Source: Nilaparvata lugens (lineage: Eukaryota > Arthropoda > Insecta > Hemiptera > Delphacidae). From it: DNA of 64,000 nt. Positions within the stretch are counted from its first letter, which is position 1. Each line of letters begins with the position of its first letter. A program made the position numbers and the translations under genes. Positions 13,101-26,400 of this stretch are shown here, in pieces. The notes below the pieces were generated by a model. The model saw only the letters and a list, made by a program, of their open reading frames with translations, searched no databases and was not told where the DNA came from. Location: contig NC_052518.1 of assembly GCF_014356525.2 (NCBI RefSeq), positions 4,878,162 to 4,942,161 of the forward strand. The letters are read 5' to 3'.

Positions 13101-16100
13101 AGAGAAGCGGTACTGGACCATTGTGTTCCACTTCCCAGAATAACGTTTCTCCAAGCACAGATCGATTCTTCTTTGATGGCACGTGATAGATAGATACCCA
13201 GCCATCAGTCGACGTATTACAAATTAATTGCGCCTCGTCACCGGAAAAGATACCATAGTGAGAAATTCAGAGAAATTGATAACTGAGGGTTCTCCGCTTA
13301 AATCGCTATAGTGAGGTCCACGTTATAATGGCAGTATTTCATTAGCATTACTTTCCTTGTCTATCATTCGACAAAGCAGATAGCGCTATTCTTTTCTGCC
13401 TCCGCAACATGTTAGATCGTTTTTAACCAATGTAGAAGAATGATAAATCAACAAAATTATCAATCCCAATTATGAAAATCGATTGATCATGAACAAATGT
13501 ATTTTTCGACGAATGAACTATAGTTGATTATTTTTAACAAGATTGAACAGTTAATATGAAGATCAGCTATCTTCTATGAAGAGGCAGTGACAATGTAGAG
13601 AATCGACAACAACGTGAACACCACTATAGTTTTAAAAATAGTTTACAAAAAACTCACATTTCTAGAGAAGGAGGTTGAAGAGAGGAATATTGCTGCTTTA
13701 CCCTGTTGATGGATTAGTTCAGTCTTGAACCATACATTGGAATTTTTTATTTATTTATAATTTTTACAAAGTAGCACTGATTGGGAGAGAAAAACTAAGG
13801 ATTCTCCTTGTACTATTTCTCTCCTAGATTTAGATAACATTTGAAATGTCCAAAATTGGGTTATGGTTTCACTTTCCTAAAATTTAGTCCATTTTCACTA
13901 AAAAACAACGAAAACTAAGAATTTTTAATTTTGACGGTTAAAAACAGAATAAAAACCAAAATATCACACTCAAATCACCATTAATTGGAACATTTTTGCG
14001 TAATTTGACAAAATTTAGAGCCAGAAAAAACACAACTCACTATTCATAACTAAGAAAAGTAATGAGAAGACTGTAAGGGTCAGTCTCCAAGTTTGCAATT
14101 TAGCTAAGTTCTATACTTTAAACAGCTGGAGTCAGAAAATTGGCTTTCTGAAACGGGGTGTAGTCGTAGTTTTTATGATAATCTTTATTTTCTCATTTCT
14201 ATAATTGGAAACGTTTTTCCTTGACGAAATGAACCATTCCTAAATAATTCAAAATAGCTGGAGCTTCACAGTATTCTCTCTTTATTTTATTTTGTGATCA
14301 ATTTTCTAGTTTTTCGAAATTTAATTTAAACGTGGACGACGACTACGCCCCGTTTCGGAAAGCCAATTTTCTGACTCCAGCTGTTTAAAGTCTAGAACTT
14401 ATCTGAATCCCGAGCTCGGTAGCCAGCCCAGAATGTGTCCATTATTTCAAGTATGATATACTAATCATCTACACTTTTTGTGTAGTTGAGAAGTTGATAT
14501 TGTGGTAATTATTCATATTGAATGAAAAAGACTAATAAATTGTCAAAAAACCACTGATTTATTGATAATTAGAAAGACCGGTTTCGGTTATTACACCATT
14601 GTCAATCTCTGATAAACTAAAACTAAATACAAGAGCAGCAGAATTTATACTAGTAGGCGAGTGCTGCTATTGGTCGAGGGCATGAACGCCTGCTAGCTAG
14701 GCCAATGGCAGGCGTTCATGCCCTCGACCAATAGCAGTACTCGCCTACTAGTATAAATTCTGCTGCTCTTGTATTTAGTTTTAGTTTGCTAGCTAGGCCA
14801 ATGGCAGGCGTTCATGCCCTCGACCAATAGCAGTACTCGCCTACTAGTATAAATTCTGCTGCTCTTGTATTTAGTTTTAGTTTGCTAGCTAGGCCAATGG
14901 CAGGCGTTCATGCCCTCGACCAATAGCAGTACTCGCCTACTAGTATAAATTCTGCTGCTCTTGTATTTAGTTTTAGTTTATCAGAGATTGACAATGGTGT
15001 TATAACCGAAACCGGTCTTTCTAATTATCAATAAATCAGTGGTTTTTGACAATTTCTTAGTCTTTTTCATTCAATATGATTAGTATGCTATATTGTAATA
15101 TCATCAAGTGACCAAACTTACAAGTATGATAAGTATTGTAATTATCAAGTTTTAAGCAATGATATAAAATATAATACAAAATCCAGAAGCATATCAACAA
15201 TGAAGAATAACTCTATATCACAACTGAATTGAATCAAAACATATTTCCTAGTCGGAGCATGATTAATTCTGTCATTAGAAGCATTCCTGTCAAGAATGAC
15301 ATAAGAGTTTCTGAAAATGTCTGTGGGAGTTTCTATAGTAAAGTCCACGTTATGGAGTAGCAGAAGCACGGCAACAAATAACATCTTTGAAAGAAATAGT
15401 AGGAAAAGTCGGACTGAAGATTTCTTACGAAAAAACGAAATTCATGATAACTGATCCTCTGTGTATAAATAAAATTAATATTAACGGAAGTCTTATTGAT
15501 ATTGTGGACAGTTTTAGATATCTAGGAGAGACGATCACATATAATCTTAGTGAGAAGGCCTCATGGAAGGCCAGAATTTCAAAGCTTTCCAAGGGACAGC
15601 ATGTAACTAGGGACACTTATAAGAGAAAAAGTCTTTCCATTCATACAAAACTGAAACACTACAAGGCAGTTCTAAAATCACAAGCAATGTATTGCAGTGA
15701 AACACTTTTCAATATTGATGGAAATGGAATTAAAGAAACTATAAGAAGAGTTGAAGTTTCTTAGAACCTGCATAAACAAAAGACATGTAGTTGACAACCA
15801 GTTCAGACAGTTCTTTCTTTGGACATATTCTCAGAACCCCAGCGAATCGATTGTTAAGAAGACTTATTGAAAAATTCATGAGTGCGAAAACAGACAGAGC
15901 CACAATTCCTTGGCTTGTGGAAATAAAAAAAAGACATATCGGAACTAAATTTAACTATTGACGATGTCAAAAATCGCACAAAAATCTATAGGGAAACCAT
16001 CACTGACAGAAAGAGGATCTTATCTATAAAAACAATTAGGAGAAGGCAACAGGTTTGTTCAGATGAATTGAGAAAAGAAAGGTCTGACAGAATGAAAAGG

Positions 16101-17425
16101 TACTGGGAAGAAAGGAAGAGAATTGAAGCGAATAAACGAAGAAAGAGGACTAACCAGAGACTACAGTGATCCTATGTGGTCATAAAATTGAAAAAAAGTC
16201 CACGTTATAATGACAGTGGAGAAAGATAGGAGAGCAACGTTGCCGAACTTCTGTCTTGTCAGAAGATAAACACAATAGAATATAGATATACAGATATATA
16301 GATATAGTGTGATATATAGATATACACAAATGGAATGTCTTCTAGAGACGGTAGCCTATACAAGCTTATTGATGTAATATTAACTGTTCATTCTCGTTTT
16401 AAATAATCAAATTATATTTCATTAAGCAAGAAATTATATTTTTAAATAATTTCATAATGAATTTTCATAGTTAAGATGGAATATTTTGTCGATTAATTAT
16501 TAATTTTATTCGACATTGTTAAAAGACGATCTGGCAAAAGATCAAAGCGAGAAAGAAAAAGCACTATCCGCTTTGTTGAATGATAGACAAGGATAGCAAT
16601 ACAATTGCTAATTAAACACTGCCATTATAACGTAGACCTCACTATAGATGTGTCTTATTTTCTGATAAGAGCGCGAGTTTTTATTGCTTGCAAGCTGCCA
16701 AAGTCAAGTAATTTCAAGAGAGATGTGTAGTTTTTAAATGATGGGACAATATCCTTTTTCAACTGTGAAATCACAGTTATTTGTTATTAAAGTGTAGAAC
16801 AATATTATAATATACCTTTGCTGTATTCTTTATACTCCTGTTATCTTCTGTATCTCTCAATTTCGCCCACATAACGTATATTGTAAAGTGTTAATAACAG
16901 TCATTTATCTATCTATCTACTTGTTGACATGGCTAGTTGTAAAGTGCGCTGACTCAAATTGAATGGCAATATTATTTTGATTTTGAATAGAATGATACCA
17001 CGATCTACTCTCTTGGCTGGAAACATATGAGAGAGATAGCGACAGTACCTCGACCCGTCAATGATGATCAGAAAATCATCAATCTCTTCATTTCAACTGG
17101 CAATATTACACGCCTGAACATCGTTGGCATTCTTCCAAAGAGCATCAGGTTCTCCATGTGGGATCTGACGCTACACTTTCCAGATTTGACTGGTATGTAT
17201 AAATCGATATTAATCTGTATTGTACACATGCCTCAATTGAATTGATTATACTCTGTAAGACACTTGTTGTATAAGGCTGTTCAGTAAACTTTTTACTTTC
17301 CTTGCCCTACTACCATAGGTAAGGAAAGTATTGCTTTCCAAAAAAAATTAAGGTACCCTAATTTCAAGTTTTCTATACGTTTCAAGGTCCCCTGAGTCCA
17401 AAAACATGATTTTTGGGTGTTGGTC

Positions 17426-17457
<32 letters not shown>

Positions 17458-20400
17458 TGTGTGTGTGTGTGTATGTGTGTATGTCTGTGAACACGATAAC
17501 TCCATTCCTAATCAACCGATTGACTTGAAATTTTAAACTTAATGTCCTTATACCATGAGGATCCGACAATAAGAAATTCAATAAAATTGAATTCAAAATG
17601 GCGCAAAAAATGGCGGATAATTACTAAAAAACCATGTTTTTCACGATTTTCTCGAAAACGGCTCTAACGATTTTCTTCAAATTTATACCATGGATAGCTA
17701 TTTATAAGCCCTATCAACTGACATTAGTCTCATTTCTGGGAAAATGCAGGAGCTCCGTAATATTCTTGAGAAAAATGGTGGATAATCACTAAAAAACCAT
17801 GTTATTCACGGTTTTCTCGAAAACGGCTCTAATGATTTTCTATAAATTCATACCATGGATAATTAATAAGCCCTATCAACTGACATGAGTCTCATTTCTG
17901 GGAAAATTGCAGGAGCTCCGTAATATACTTGAGAAAAATGGCGGATAATTACTAAAAAAACCATGTTTTTCACAATTTTCTCAAAATAACTTGACCGATT
18001 TTTTTCAAATTCATACTCTGTATAGTTATTTATCAGCTCCATTAACTGGCATGAGTCTCCTTTCTGGGAAACTAATGGGGGGTCTACCCCATCCTTGAGA
18101 AATGGACTTAGTAACCTCCTTCTCGTGCATGAGGTAGGTAGGTAGAGCAGTTGATAAAAAGAACACATAGTCGAGATATTTCATCTGTAGAACAGCTGTT
18201 TTGACGACTTTAAAAAAATGACGACTAAAATAAATCATCGAATTTCACAATTTACACAAAGGAAAAAGTACTCTGAAAACAATTTAGCCCGTGGTTTTTT
18301 ATATTTGTAACATTTTATTGTGTTTTATTTGTTTCGTAAATCTTTGTAATTTTGTTTTGTCTTGTTTTGTATGTTTTTAATAAATTGAAATTGAAATTGA
18401 AATATTTAATGAGGTTATACTAAGTCAGACAAAGAGGTTTTTGACTGAGAATTTTACCATTAACGTATCAGATTTGTTGCTTGGTATTTTTTAAATTAAT
18501 GAATGTTGAAATGAATTATATATACACATATACAAAAGTCTGATCGTAGTTTCAAATATGAGCAAGGAAAGTTGTGTGAGTGTACCACACCAATTTTTCA
18601 ATATAATTGTTAAGATCGTTATAAGAGTGAGAAAAAGTGGCAACTGAAATTTTTGAGTGGTCTAATAAGCGAGTTATGGGTTATAATAATTTGATTGTAT
18701 GGTATGAGATGTTGTAGTATTTCTCCATAATTGATTAATACCACTGCATATTTATTCAAAAATTAATTCACATTACAGAACCAGGTTTCATGGTAACCTG
18801 CTTCACCTGAAATGGAACATAAGTTCAGCTGAAGATGTGGTACGTGTTACCATGGAACCTGCTTCTGTAAGATGAATTGATTTTCGAATACATTAAAGTG
18901 GTATTGACAACATCATCGTCTTATTCTTTCGAGCTATGGGTTGTTGAAGTGCTAACTCCGTTTTCTTTCCAGATCATAAACGGTTCCGAATTTCCCATTT
19001 GAGTTTTTTTTAATACATTGAGTATATCATTGGCTCTGTTCCAATATGCGTTTTTTCGCGATTAATGCCAAAATAAAGTTATCGAATTTACAAAAAATGT
19101 TACTTTTTTATTTATGAATGATATGGGAATAGAATGTTTTAGTTTGGAAAGATAAATTTTTGAATTTTATAAGAGAAGTTCTGTTAATATAGTCGAAACC
19201 GTTTATGATCTGGAAAGAAATCGGAGTTTAGCACGTCAACAACCCATAACTCGCTTATTAAACCACTTAAAAATTTCAGCTGCCACTTTTTCTCACTCCT
19301 ATAATGATCTTAACAATTATATTGAAAAAGATCAAATTTAAATAAAAAAGTTTACTGAACAGCTTTACGTTTAACGTTTACATGGGAGCACTCCATGATG
19401 AGGTCCATGTTATAATATAGCAGCATTTGATTGGGATTAGTATTGCTATGCTTGTCTATCATTTGACAAAGCAGATAGCACTATCCTTTTCTAGCTCCAC
19501 AACTTCACCAGATTGTATTTCTACAATGTGGAAATATAGTTGATTAACAGAATATTTTATCTCAATAGTGAAAATCGATTATTCAATCATTGACAAATAT
19601 ATTTACCTAGCAAATAAAATAAAATTGATTATTTTATACATAAATAAACACATAATATCACTTTAGATGTACTGGTATCAGCTATCTTATATTGATGGCA
19701 GTATGGCTAGGCAGAGAATCAGCAACGCTGTTCTTCTATCTTTCTCCACTGCAATTATATCGTGGACCCCTTCTTTCCCTGTAAAACTTGGTTTAATATA
19801 TCAATTAAATCAACTATAATAAATCAACATCTTTATCTGCCAGATAAATTAGATTTACGGTACTTGAAGTTGAGATACAATGTTCTATTGTATGAGTAGA
19901 CATAACATTATACCGTCAGAAAGTTACAGCATACCCTATTATATTAAGCGAGCAATTTCTGTACATATTCTTATATTTGGTTATTTATATTTGGCTATTT
20001 ATATTTATGGTTATTAATGTCCAACGGATCTCGAAAACGGCTCTAACGATTTTCACGAAATTTGGAACATAGTAGGTTTATGATATACAAATTGGATTGC
20101 ACTAGGTCTCATACCTGGGAAAACTCGCTGAACGACATTAAAAGGATAATTCATCCTTGGAAAAACAGCTGAGACTTTCGTCGTCTGTGGATAATAAAAA
20201 AGTGAGTGAGACGCACTCGGTCTGTGGAAAATTAAAATATCTCATCCCCGAAATTCATAAGCTGACGTATAGCCAGCTGTAAAATATAAACTCGATCATT
20301 TTAAAGAATTGTGTTCTGTTTATCAATATATAAAAAAACGAGCGAAGCTCGGTTCCCCCATATTTATCTATAATCATAGAATAAAACAATAAGTTTAAGT

Positions 20401-23400
20401 TTACAACTGTTCAAGTTTTCTCTGCTAGAATATAATTAGAAGTTTTAGACATTTTTCTATCAAAATTCGGGAAAGGAATAGTATTGAGCTCCTTTTCTGA
20501 TCATGTATTTGATTTGTGTATTATGGAATGTTAATAAATGAATAAAACAATTACCTATTGGCATATTAGTACCAGTTGAGTAGTTGAGACGTGATGATGC
20601 ATCATTCGTGGATTTCCTATCCCCTTCATGTATGAACTGATTTTTTTCTTACATATAAGATTTTGCAGAAATAAAGAGTGATGAAAGTGAAGGATAGAAT
20701 GAGTTTTTCTTTAATTTTAGGTCGAGCAAAACAGATTCTTTTGGGTTATCTTGAAATGTTATCTTACTTTATTATAGATTGATATTACATTTCAAACCAG
20801 AAACCACGAACACAACACCAGATACAGGAATCTTCTCATCACCAGTGTTGCAAGGAAGGCACTATACCAGAGACATTTCAATCATTTAGCACCAAAATTA
20901 TATAATCTACTTCCTGCAAACTTTAAACAGATTAATCATCCTAGAAAGTTCAAAACAATAGTACACAATTGGTTGATGAGCAAAGGAAGACAGAACATAG
21001 AAAACATTATCTCCAACAACAACTTACCATCTAATGACTTACTAAACACTAACTAATTAATAATACGCACATAAAAGAACAGACAAAACCTACTCTAGAA
21101 CATGGAACGCCATAGTGGAGTAGGTCAATTTCCACACAGAAAAAACTAAACAAGTAGAGGACACATTATAAGAATTTTTTGTAACTAACTACTTTATTCA
21201 ATTGTAATTTATCTAATATTTTGTGTAATATTGATGTTGTAGTTTCAGTTTTTTGTGAAATGAACATTCATTCATTTATTTATAAATATTCATTTTGTAG
21301 GCAGACCAAGAAGAGTCATACCAAGTTAGTGTGATGATGAGTTCTCAACCTTTTCAATTACAAGTTTAAACTATCACACATCTCTTGGATCAGATAATTT
21401 TCTAACGTTTGGTTGAATTTTTGGATAAATTTGATGCTCCAATTGATATATATCACCTGGAAGATAGGAAGAATTGCTTCCACAAATCAGCTCTCACATC
21501 TCTGACTCGCATTATTTGATAAGTAGTAAGTCAAATAACGCTCATTTATTCCGTCAAGCATTATAAAACTAGAGAACACAGAATGTAATCATTCTATATG
21601 TTATTATGTTTATGCTTTTGGCGAGACGCCTCGTGCTGAGATTTTATGCGGGGGCGTTTGACTCTGCAAAAGGCACAAACTCGGATTTTCCCAATTACTC
21701 AACTTATAACTACAAAACTTCTTCACAATTATCATTATTATTTGATGAATATAAACGTGTTCACGTGTTTCCTTACCTAAAAATCAATCTAGAAGAATCA
21801 CTCTGTATAAGAATTGAACTGGAATATTGATTGGAGGTTTTTTATGCAGGTGGAGAAGGCAGAAGTATTGTTGAAGATCGTCTATCGGAATGCTTCGGAA
21901 AAGCAGAAGGAAATTTAGGAGTAATTTCAAAACGTATAAATGATACTAATGATCTGATCAACAACCGTCTCATAAAACTCGATCAGAATCTGCGTTTCGA
22001 CTCTATCAAAGGTATTCTAGCGTATTGATAAGTATATTTTCCTCTAAAGAATTTTACACAAATAATTTTCTCCCAGACTGGAGTGCAGTAACCTATTCTA
22101 TCTGATAAATTCTCTGATTCGAATAGCGAAGGCTAGCTCCACAAAAACAGATACTGAATTTCCAGAGACCATTATTCCAGAAAGATTCGATTTGCATATT
22201 GATACACTTTTATAAGGCCACTGAACTCTCTGGGATTAAAAAACGCGAAAAACGTTTTCCTTGATTCTCTATTCCTCTCTCCACCACATTTGAGAATTTG
22301 AATTGATAATAACTCTCATAAAAATTCTCTGCAGAATCTATCAGAATAAATTTCACACAACTGAAATGTTCAACAGTCTGCATTTACGATTGACAAGCAG
22401 AAATAAACATTTTCTTCAGCCATGTATGTATGATTATTTGCTACTAGTAATTCTGTGAACAGTAGACCTCGCGCAGTTATAAACCACAGTCTTCTCTAAT
22501 ACTGTCCATCAGAGTAAATTCTGTCGGCGACGTATCGGTGTATAAACGACTAATGGCTGTTTGGGTTGTTGTATCGACAATGCTAATAATTTTATGTATA
22601 CAGCTATGTACTATCATCAAAAGCTTACCAAGTTGAAAGCAGAGAAGAGTCGGCAGAAAATACTACGCTATTTCAAGTTATCAATTGCATGCTTCACTGC
22701 ATGCAATTGATAGTCCACACAACAGCTGTTTTTTCACCAAGTTACATTGAGATATTGAATTGCATGCGTCATTGCATGCAATGTATAATCGTTACTATAC
22801 TATACTTTATTATACTCGACAGCTGATTTATGATGAATAATTCTATAGTCTGATTTTTACTCTAATATTGACGTATGGAGGAGGCTCGTTTTCCTTTTAT
22901 ATTATCCTTGAAATGCAAAATTTCCAAAAAACCTCGTATATACGTCGACGCGCAATTTAAAAAGAAACACACCTGTCAAATTTCATTAAAATCTATTACC
23001 GCGTTTCGCCGTAAATGCGCAACATATAAACATAGAAATATAAACATAAAAAGAAATGGGAAACCGTCGACCTCACTTCTTCGCTCGGCCAATCAAATGC
23101 TCGACAAAATGGGTATGTCCTTTATAATTTTTCCAATCTCTAGGGCAAAAGCAGGCAGTTGAACATCTTAAGTTGCGTACAGATATACGCGCCGCGAACA
23201 TGAGCAATTCACTTTTAATCAGCTGATGCCAAGCTTTTTATATCTGTATCTTACCATTTCTGTAAAAATACAGATATAGTCAGCTGATTAAAAGTGAATT
23301 GTTCATGTTGACGGCGCGTGTATCTGTACGCACCTCAAGAAGCAATGAAAATAACCAGGATAATAAAAAACAATATGTCGAATTTAGATGGAAAGACTAA

Positions 23401-26400
23401 TCTTAGCAAAATACAAAATACAACACCACTAATTTAGTCTTAACTTATAGAGAGTAGCAGAAGTTCATTTTCTACTTTCTTATCATTTTACTTTTGAATT
23501 TGACCTTGACTTTTCCCAATTATATCAAATTTTCCAGTTTTTGTACTTGTTGTAGTTTTTTGTAGTTTTTTATACGCGGTAATAGATTTTAATGAAATTT
23601 GACAGGTATGTTTCTTTTTAAATTACGCGTCGACGTATATACAAGGTTTTTGGAAATTTTGCATTTCAAGGATAATATAAAAGGAAAACGAGCCTCCTCC
23701 GTACGCCAATATTAGAGTAAAAATCAGACTACAGAATTATTCATCATAAATCAGCTGTCGAGAGGATTATAAATTGCATGCCATGACGCATGCAATTCAA
23801 TATCTCAATGTAACTTGGTAAAAAATCAGCTGCTGTGTGGACTATTAATTGCATGTTTATATGTTGCGCATTTACGGCGAAACGCGGTAATAGATTTTAA
23901 TGAAATTTGACAGGTATGTTTCTTTTTAAATTACGCGTCGACGTATATACAAGGTTTTTGGAAATTTTGCATTTCAAGGATAATATAAAAGGAAAACGAG
24001 CCTCCTCCGTACGCCAATATTAGAGTAAAAATCAGACTACAGAATTATTCATCATAAATCAGCTGTCGAGAGGATTATAAATTGCATGCCATGACGCATG
24101 CAATTCAATATCTCAATGTAACTTGGTAAAAAATCAGCTGCTGTGTGGACTATTAATTGCATGTTTATATGTTGCGCATTTACGGCGAAACGCGGTAATA
24201 GATTTTAATGAAATTTGACAGGTATGTTTCTTTTTAAATTACGCGTCGACGTATATACAAGGTTTTTGGAAATTTTGCATTTCAAGGATAATATAAAAGG
24301 AAAACGAGCCTCCTCCGTACGCCAATATTAGAGTAAAAATCAGACTATAGAATTATTCATCATAAATCAGCTGTCGAGTATAATAAAGTATAGTATAGTA
24401 ACGATTATAAATTGTATGCAATTCAATATCTCAATGTAACTTGGTGAAAAAACAGCTGTTGTGTGGACTATCAATTGCATGCAGTGAAGCATGAAATAGC
24501 GTAACTTGAAATAGCATAGTATTTTCTGCCGACTCTTCTCTGCTTTCAACTTTTATTCGTGTTTACTAGTTCTGAATTTGTATATTCTTTCATTCATTGC
24601 TATATTATCCATTTGTTTATTGTTAGTAACTAAGTTTTTTTTCTAACTCTACATCAACTCTAAGGTGGTTGTCTAAGGCTAGTTACACATACATCGATTT
24701 TTGATCGTTCGATTTGTTGCCGTCCTTATAAATTCTATTAGATTGAACAGTTGATGTTTGTCAAGTTCCGTTTAATATGATAGAATTCATAAGGCGGCAG
24801 AAGATCGTACGTCGAAAATTCGATGTCTGTGTAACTTAACGGTTAACATGACCATACTTGGAGGTGTCTTGTTTCGGCCAATGGGAGTAGAGCTCAACCG
24901 TCATTGGTCAAGAGCTATCGGTCAATCGTAGTGCTTCACCTATACACCATTCTACATGATTCTGCTGTTTCAAGTCTATGCTTTCAAGCTTTCAGTTTAC
25001 TAGAGATTGATAATGATGCACAATGGAAGCTAGTATCAAAACTTGTTTTAATAAATTAGTGGTGCATGCAGTATACAGTTGTTTTTATCCAATCTTGTTA
25101 CTTATAGATGCATTTACATAGTAAACGTTCAATTTTTCGAAGCACCACTCGATTATAATTTATTTTATTAATATATTTGTGTATGAACATATTCAAACGT
25201 TAGCCTCCAAATTGATGTTTTGAAGAAAAATCATCGTTTTCTATAGGCAATTACTAATATTTATAATTATTATTATTAAAAGGAAATTCCAATTAAATGC
25301 TGTAAATCAACCCGAAGACTTCTGCTACTGCAAATATTGACAACAGGGTTAACAGCTAGATGGGAATATTCTAGTAAATACTAGTATTTTTCAAACAGAA
25401 CTCACGAATTCATTGGATTTTGTAAGAAATATGCTGTCACAGTTATTCTTAAATAATTAATTCATCCATTCTTTATTTATTTATACAATAAGTATATCAT
25501 CGAAATAATAGGGGAGAGGAAAAATAAGGTAAACTTGTGCTATTCCTCTCCCAAATTTAGATAACACATACTCCGAAATAGGTTAAGTCTTATAGTTCTT
25601 CAATTCACAAAATTTTCAGTCATCAAGTATTTTCACAAAGTAGATGTTCAAATTTAGGTGCTTCAAAACTAAACATAGAATAAATATTTTGGATAAGTAA
25701 AATAGGAAATATTTACATATTAAAAATATAATTTTGAAGAGTTACCGAAAAACAAACTTGATTCTAAAAGCACAGCTGATCTTATGATCATCCACACCAC
25801 ATTCATTCAATTATATTTCATCACCAAAAGTTGGATTTATTTTTCAACGGCTACTTCAGAGAATCAGTTTGAATAAGCAGCGTCTACTTTACTGTATTCA
25901 TCATCATTTATTTATTTCGTCATGTTATCTATTAATAGTCAAATTTTCATCCACAGTTGTTGGCCAGAACAGCAGTGTAAGGTTGAGAAACGGCACAGTT
26001 GAGAGATTAGATCTGAGTTACATGGATGGCAAAAGCACAACCGATAATGACATTGACGAACTACTTGCGACGTCCGATAAATTTATACAATCGTCGATCA
26101 TCGACCGTGTCGATGTCATATTCAAATCGAATCTGACAATAAAAAATGCCAACTTAAAACTTGCGTCAGCTCATCGTTTCAATAATCGAGAGTTGAATCG
26201 AGAGGAATTCATTTGGTTGGATAAAGATCAACAATTGGAAATTCTGAACGTCAGTGATGTCACGACTGGTGAACTTTTGACTGAAAATTTAGCAGGAAAA
26301 CAGACTGAACGTATGTATAATTCATGTGTATTATACAAAAGAGACTCAAATATTAATATATATGTTCCACAATTCATCTACATTGGTTCTAACTCATCTT

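Noticed and set aside
12806..13182. Several overlapping frames rich in Arg/Glu or Ser/Pro/Phe
   Set aside because: Produced on both strands by the TTCTCCC low-complexity tract.
17293..17596. Thr-His repeat frames
   Set aside because: Translation of a TG/CA microsatellite.
21606..21830. 74-codon frame upstream of exon E
   Set aside because: Ends at a stop just before the exon E acceptor; exons D and E already join in phase, and no matching splice sites border it.
23575..24500. CRISPR-like array
   Set aside because: Units of 308 bp without unique spacers, derived from a transposon in an animal genome.
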